Shown: positions 34,168 through 38,013 of the stretch, piece after piece
Position numbering within the stretch: the first letter of the stretch is position 1
Layout: every line of letters starts with the position of its first letter
Assembly: GCA_900470095.1 (NCBI GenBank)
Contig: UBZM01000093.1
Location: 1 to 38,013 of the forward strand
Direction of reading: 5' to 3'
Length of the DNA: 38,013 nt
From: Hyphomicrobiales bacterium
Lineage (GTDB): Bacteria; Pseudomonadota; Alphaproteobacteria; Rhizobiales; Beijerinckiaceae
Translations under genes and position numbers: made by a program
Notes under the pieces: generated by a model
Told to the model about the DNA's origin: nothing
Database searches by the model: none
The model's input: the letters and a program-made list of their open reading frames with translations, nothing else

Positions 34168-34503
34168 ATGAGCCCCGCAAGCCGCCCACTCTCGGCCATC
34201 GCCAAGACGATCCGCAGCAAGAATGCGGGCGTCGATCACATCACCTTCGACGTGATCTTCCCGGACCGCGCGAGCTACGACCATGTCAGGCATAGCGGCG
34301 CGCTGTCGCCTGCCGCCATCTGCCAGGTCTTCGGCATCGCCCCCCAGCGCCTGACCGACCATGTCGAGTTCGACCCGGCCTTTGCCATCAAGTTCACGAT
34401 CGCGCGGGAGGGGGCGAGCGGCAGCCTCGGCGACGGCGACCTGTTCGGGAGCCAGCATTACGCGCCCCTGATCGACATCCCGATTCCGGAGCCGGCGGGG
34501 TGA
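34168..34503 (+). CDS. DUF4387 protein, partner of DUF1446
   Basis: The 111-residue product matches DUF4387: LSAIAKTIRSKNAGVDHITFDVIF, then YDHVRHSGALSPAAICQVFGI and FAIKFTIARE, ending in GDGDLFGSQHYAPLIDIPIP. The family is almost always encoded beside DUF1446 proteins and is probably a subunit of the same enzyme; its reaction is unknown. The ATG at 34168 follows the preceding stop by 2 bp, so the two are probably translationally coupled. It ends the operon, with the convergent ATP-grasp gene starting 29 bp beyond. Confidence 0.9.
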   Translation: MSPASRPLSAIAKTIRSKNAGVDHITFDVIFPDRASYDHVRHSGALSPAAICQVFGIAPQRLTDHVEFDPAFAIKFTIAREGASGSLGDGDLFGSQHYAPLIDIPIPEPAG

Positions 34504-34532
34504 AATGCGGAGGCCGCGCGGCACTTCGTTGA

Positions 34533-35474
34533 TCAGCGGCACATCGCTCTGATGCGGCGAGCGAGCGATCCCATGACCGCGTCGTAGAGGGCGCTCCCGA
34601 CGAGCGCATCTTCATGGCCGGCATCGACATTGGGGTTGTCATTGACCTCGAGCACGAGGGGCCGGTCCCCACACTCCTTGACGTCGACGCCATAGAAGCC
34701 GTCGCCGACCGTGTCGGCCGCAGCCAGCGCCGCTGCCAGCACGGTTTGGGGCGTGTCCGAGAGTGCGACGGCCTGGGTCAGGCCTTCCCGATAGTCTGGA
34801 GAACCAGCGTTCTGCACGACCTGCCAGTGGCCCGGCACCATGTGGTAGCGGCACGCGAAGAGCGGGCGGCGATCGAGCACCCCGATGCGCCAATCGAAAC
34901 GGGTCCGGATGTACTCCTGAGCGACCAGGATGGGGGCGCGATCGAACCATTGCAGGCAGCGCGCGTGAAACTCGGCCTCGCATTCAACCTTGCAGACGCC
35001 TCTGGAGAACGAGCTGTCGGGGAGCTTGACGACACAGGGCAGGCCGAGCAGCGGGATCGCCTGGCCGATGTTCTCGCGGTGCAGGAGCAAGGTCTTCGGC
35101 GTCGGCACCCGGTGGCGTTCGAAGAGACGGACCTGTTCAACCTTGTCGGCGCAGATCCGCATGGAGAGCGGGTCATCGATCGAGGCCAGGCCGAGTTCGG
35201 TCGCACGCAGCGCGAACTGGTGGGTGTAATCGTCCAGGCGCGTGTGATCCCGGATGAAAACGCCGTCGAATTCGGCCAGCCGATCGAGGTCGGCTTCCCC
35301 GACGATCGTGACATCCAGGTCCAGCCTGCGGGCACTGGCGAGAAACTGATCCATCGCGGCGCGATTGGACGGGGCGAGCGTCCGGCCCGGGGTCCAGAGC
35401 ACGGCAAGCGCAGGCCGGGCCTTGAGCGCCGGGATTGGGCATGTCGCTGCAGGGTCGGCTTGTGGAGCTGTCAT
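34533..35474 (-). CDS. ATP-grasp ligase of the RimK/glutathione synthetase-like family
   Basis: The 313-residue protein has the three parts of an ATP-grasp enzyme: a pre-ATP-grasp domain (residues 25-110, with DGVFIRDHTRLDDYTHQFA), the ATP-binding lid (LPCVVKLPDSSFSRGVCKVE, with Lys for the phosphate), and a C-terminal part with the Mg-binding residues in LVLEVNDNPNVDAGHED. RimK-like enzymes join glutamate or another amino acid to a protein or small-molecule carboxylate through an acyl phosphate. The acceptor here is unknown. No other biosynthesis gene lies next to it, and it is transcribed convergently with the second DUF1446 operon. Confidence 0.85.
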   Translation of the reverse strand: MTAPQADPAATCPIPALKARPALAVLWTPGRTLAPSNRAAMDQFLASARRLDLDVTIVGEADLDRLAEFDGVFIRDHTRLDDYTHQFALRATELGLASIDDPLSMRICADKVEQVRLFERHRVPTPKTLLLHRENIGQAIPLLGLPCVVKLPDSSFSRGVCKVECEAEFHARCLQWFDRAPILVAQEYIRTRFDWRIGVLDRRPLFACRYHMVPGHWQVVQNAGSPDYREGLTQAVALSDTPQTVLAAALAAADTVGDGFYGVDVKECGDRPLVLEVNDNPNVDAGHEDALVGSALYDAVMGSLARRIRAMCR

Positions 35475-35697
35475 CCCTGCGCGACCCGGCGGGCTCCGCG
35501 TGCCCGATGAAGATCGGAGTTAGCTGCTGAGTGTAACGATTCCCTGAATGCGAGGGATGGGTTCGATCCTGTCCCGGCGCCTGGCAGCGACGGGCGAGCA
35601 GATCCATCAGGGGCCGGTTCGCGCCGGAGGGCGCCGGGCGGGCGGGAACTTTGTTGCAGGCGAGGCGTAACCGTCCTGGCAACCTGGAGAGGCGCCC

Positions 35698-36024
35698 ATG
35701 ACCTTGATGATCGCGATGATACTGCTGCCGATGAGCCTCGCCCTGGCCGACACCGAACCCGTCACCAATCCGGTCTACACCTGCAAGTTCAAGGCTGGCG
35801 AAGTCGTCATCGAGCAGGTCGAGTCGTCGGGCGACGTGATGGTCAAAGCCGATGGGCAGGCTCGCCAATATGTCATGGACAAGCTGAAGCTCGTCCCGCG
35901 CGAGAGGGGCTTGCCGACATATGTGTTCCAGCCCGAGCTCAAGCGCTGGCAGGTGCTGAACGATCGCGGCGAGGCGATCGAGAGTACGGAGTGCAGCGCA
36001 AAGCCGTCGCTGAAGACAGGCTGA
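35698..36024 (+). CDS. Small secreted protein of unknown function
   Basis: The 108-residue product has a short hydrophobic leader (residues 1-17, cleavage probable after ALA) and a mature domain with two cysteines, YTCKF and TECSA, which could form a disulfide. The middle is beta-rich (AGEVVIEQVESSGDVMVK and GLPTYVFQPELKRWQVL). I do not recognise the family. CTGGAGAGG lies about 8 bases before the ATG. It is in a plus-strand run between the ATP-grasp and GNAT genes, without close spacing to either. Confidence 0.7.
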   Translation: MTLMIAMILLPMSLALADTEPVTNPVYTCKFKAGEVVIEQVESSGDVMVKADGQARQYVMDKLKLVPRERGLPTYVFQPELKRWQVLNDRGEAIESTECSAKPSLKTG

Positions 36025-36153
36025 GCTGGTGGTGAAGCATCTGGCGCGATGGTCCGCCGCCGCAGCGCGAGGTCCGGCCCATGAGCAAAGGGAATGTCCG
36101 GGATCGGTGAGGGGAGCAGGCAATGCACGGCGAAGCCGTGATAGGGTCGCCGG

Positions 36154-36687
36154 ATGATACCGCCCATGCTTCCGGATCAGTTCTCTACGGCCAGGCTGAT
36201 CTTCGCGCCGATCGTGGCTGAAGATGCGCCGCTGATCTTCGAGGCCTACGCTCGGGATAGCGAAGTCTCGCGCTACATGACATGGCGTCCTCATACGGCG
36301 CTCGCCGAGACCGAGGCTTACGTTGCCTCGGCGCTGGCCGGGCCGTCTTGCTCCTACCTGCTGAGGGACCGAGGCGACGGAAGGCTGCACGGCGCGTTCG
36401 AACTTCGCCAGCCCGCCGCCCATCGGCTCGGTTATGGCTACCTGCTCGCCCGCCCATCCTGGGGCCTGGGGTTGATGTCCGAGGCCCTGACTGCGGTTGT
36501 GGACTGGGCCCTGGACCAGCCTGGAATCCGGCGCATCGGAGACGTATGCGACGTGGAGAACCTTGGCTCCGCGCGGGTGATGGAGAAGGCGGGGCTCACG
36601 CGCGAAGCGCTTCTCCGGCTTTGGGCCGTGCATCCGAATATCAGCGACGAGCCGCGGGACTGCTTCAGCTACGTCAAGACCAGATGA
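36154..36687 (+). CDS. GNAT-family acetyltransferase (RimJ/RimL type)
   Basis: The 177-residue cytosolic enzyme transfers an acetyl group from acetyl-CoA to an amine. The RimJ/RimL layout is clear: TARLIFAPIVAEDAPLIFEAY at the start, a middle strand with GYLLARPSWGLGLMSEAL holding the acetyl-CoA pyrophosphate-binding motif, and the conserved DVENLGSARVMEKAGLTREALL near the C-terminus. The substrate (ribosomal protein N-terminus or small molecule) is not predictable. It stands alone; the spacing upstream is 129 bp. Confidence 0.9.
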   Translation: MIPPMLPDQFSTARLIFAPIVAEDAPLIFEAYARDSEVSRYMTWRPHTALAETEAYVASALAGPSCSYLLRDRGDGRLHGAFELRQPAAHRLGYGYLLARPSWGLGLMSEALTAVVDWALDQPGIRRIGDVCDVENLGSARVMEKAGLTREALLRLWAVHPNISDEPRDCFSYVKTR

Positions 36688-37072
36688 GCCGCGTCCGCTT
36701 CTGGGGTCGATTGGCGTAGACCGCGAAGCCGGGCTGCCCCTTTGCCTCGGGCTTTCGATCTCGGGTATCGGGACGTCGGCTATGGGCAAGAGTGCAGGTT
36801 AGGCGGGTCGGAAATCCGTCCGGCATCAGCGGGAGGGCCGCGGTTCCTCTGGCGAAACAGTCCTGTTGCCGCGCGATGAGACTGGCGCCTTGTCGGCGCA
36901 TCCGGCCGGGTTTCCCGGTCGTTACCTTGCGGCAACACGCCCAAAACAAATCACAGAATCAAAGGTTTGCGAGCGCGGGCTGACCGTGCCCGGGAGGAGG
37001 CCTGCTAGTCTTTCGCTGATTCTCCCTGCGGCGCCGCGCCGTCTGGCCGAATCCGGGATCTGGGGGATTCGG
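36688..37072. other. 385-bp intergenic region before the autotransporter-like gene
   Basis: Short open frames are present but none looks like a protein. A purine-rich GGGAGGAGG occurs at 36992-37000, too far from the GTG start (37073) to serve it, and followed by no other start in that frame. A closer GGGGGA at 37062-37067 suits the GTG. No clear promoter, hairpin or small RNA was recognised. Confidence 0.5.
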
Positions 37073-38013
37073 GTGAGACGCGAACAAGTCGATCACGTGG
37101 CCATTCGCGGTGCTTCGCGAGTGGGCTGCCCTGTTGTCCTGAGCCAGGCGGGCAATCGCATCGCGCAGCGTCGTCGTGCCCTGCTTGCCTCATCCTGCCT
37201 TGCGCCGGTCCTGCTGCTTGCGATGACGGCTGCTGGGAGCGTTCTGACGATCTCGCCCGCCCTGAGCCAGACGCTCCCGCCCAATGGATCGGGCGGCGCG
37301 GCCAGTACAGGCCTCGCGGGCACGGGCGGCGGAGGCGGCGGCGGCGGCGGCGCCGGGTTGCAGCTCACCACGTCCAACAGCCTCGCCGTGACGGTGACAG
37401 GCGCCGCCGGCGGTGCGGGTGGTGGTGAAAATGCGTTCGGTTCCGCTGGCGGCAGCGGCAGCGGCACGGCCGGCGGAACGGGCGGGCCAGGCGGTGGGTC
37501 AACCGGCGGGTCGGGTGGCTCCGGCGGCGGCGGCGCGATCGGTGGGACTGGGGCGGCAAGCAGCGGCAGCGATGGCGGCCTCGGCGGCGGCGGTGGCGGC
37601 GGTGCGGCCCTCGTCCTCAACGGCACGTCCCTGGTTGTGTCCACCAGCGGTACTGTGACCGGCGGCATCGGCGGCGGCGGCGGTGGCGCGAATTCCTCTT
37701 TCAGCGGCAATCTCGGCAATGGCGGCGCGGGCGGTGCGGGCCTCGCCTCGGCGGGCGCCAGTCTGCAAATCTCGAACAGCGGCACCATCACCGGCGGCGC
37801 CGGCGGTGATGCCGGCTTCCTCGGTTTCCTGGGGGCCGGCGCCATCAATGGCGCGGGCGGCGCGGGCGGCATCGGCGTCCTGCTCTCGGGGGATTCGGCG
37901 GTGCTTAACAACACCGGCACGGTGCGCGGCGGCAGCGGCGGACTTCTCAACACATTGAATTCCTACACCGGCAGCGGCGCGGGGGGGGCAGGCGGCGCCG
38001 GGCTGGTCGTCTC
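37073..38013 (+). CDS. Glycine-rich autotransporter-like protein, 5' part (runs off the window)
   Basis: A frame opens at GTG 37073 (GGGGGA 5 bases upstream) and stays open to the window end, giving at least 313 residues. The first 65 or so residues form an extended signal: a charged part with QRRRALLASS, a hydrophobic core (LAPVLLLAMTAAGSVLTIS) and a likely cleavage after PALSQ. The passenger is extremely Gly-rich, with imperfect repeats such as STSGTVTGGIGG, SNSGTITGGAGG and NNTGTVRGGSGG, typical of beta-helix autotransporter passengers. The C-terminal beta-barrel would lie beyond the window, so type V secretion is inferred. Later GTG (37097, 37121) or ATG (37223) starts are possible. Confidence 0.75.
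   Translation, partial: MRREQVDHVAIRGASRVGCPVVLSQAGNRIAQRRRALLASSCLAPVLLLAMTAAGSVLTISPALSQTLPPNGSGGAASTGLAGTGGGGGGGGGAGLQLTTSNSLAVTVTGAAGGAGGGENAFGSAGGSGSGTAGGTGGPGGGSTGGSGGSGGGGAIGGTGAASSGSDGGLGGGGGGGAALVLNGTSLVVSTSGTVTGGIGGGGGGANSSFSGNLGNGGAGGAGLASAGASLQISNSGTITGGAGGDAGFLGFLGAGAINGAGGAGGIGVLLSGDSAVLNNTGTVRGGSGGLLNTLNSYTGSGAGGAGGAGLVV

Noticed and set aside
37320..37900. Short GGCGGC repeats that could look like a microsatellite or CRISPR-like array.
   Set aside because: They are irregular, in frame with a Gly-rich protein, and have no constant repeat and spacer lengths.
37093..37953. A 286-codon Pro-rich minus-strand frame.
   Set aside because: It is the complement of the Gly-rich plus-strand gene (GGC read as GCC and CCG); no start signal or family feature.

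Overview
The window looks like chromosomal DNA of a high-GC alphaproteobacterium of the order Hyphomicrobiales (Rhizobiales), most like Bosea or a relative. The grounds are the GC-rich codon use, many LysR regulators and ABC importers, a CtrA-type box (TTAA-N7-TTAA), and about 105-bp two-palindrome intergenic repeats that resemble the RIME1 elements of rhizobia. The genus is an inference. No rRNA, tRNA, phage, insertion sequence or CRISPR was recognised.

Layout. 1-5.7 kb (minus strand): a class A penicillin-binding protein, a small HdeA/HdeB-like periplasmic protein and a DUF1254/DUF1214 secreted protein, then about 1.3 kb without an intact gene. 5.7-11 kb (minus): an MscS-type channel, a 0.66-kb gene-poor stretch, a PhzF-family isomerase, an AraC regulator and a YigZ/IMPACT protein. 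11.3-15 kb (plus): an unknown membrane-anchored protein, then LysR, Ohr and a Tat-exported epoxide hydrolase, which look like a peroxide/epoxide defence group.

15.2-24.8 kb is the first of two catabolic loci. A LysR gene diverges from a tight seven-gene operon: a DUF1446 (AtuA-family) protein, a separate small AtuA C-terminal-type protein, an M20 peptidase, a gamma-glutamyltransferase-fold amidohydrolase without a signal peptide, a family 5 solute-binding protein, and DppB- and DppC-like permeases. No ATPase gene accompanies this importer. After 3 kb holding a small acidic protein, a SleB-type lipoprotein hydrolase with the CtrA-type box upstream, and a small secreted protein, the second locus (27.9-34.5 kb) has a LysR gene, then a complete Fe3+/polyamine-class importer (binding protein, two-domain permease, ATPase), a second and divergent DUF1446 protein, and a DUF4387 protein. 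Each locus thus pairs a LysR regulator, an importer, and a DUF1446 protein with a small partner; both probably take up and break down an unidentified organic compound. Both promoter regions hold AT-rich palindromes whose right arm runs into TTGACT.

34.5-38 kb: an ATP-grasp ligase (minus), a small secreted protein, a GNAT acetyltransferase, and the start of a very glycine-rich autotransporter-like protein that runs off the window end from a GTG start.

The strongest leads are the duplicated DUF1446/importer loci, the GGT-fold enzyme that keeps its catalytic Thr but seems to lack the glutamate-binding residues, the ATPase-less importer with a 14-bp tandem repeat inside its operon, the CtrA box before the cell-wall hydrolase, and the RIME1-like repeats placed just after stop codons.
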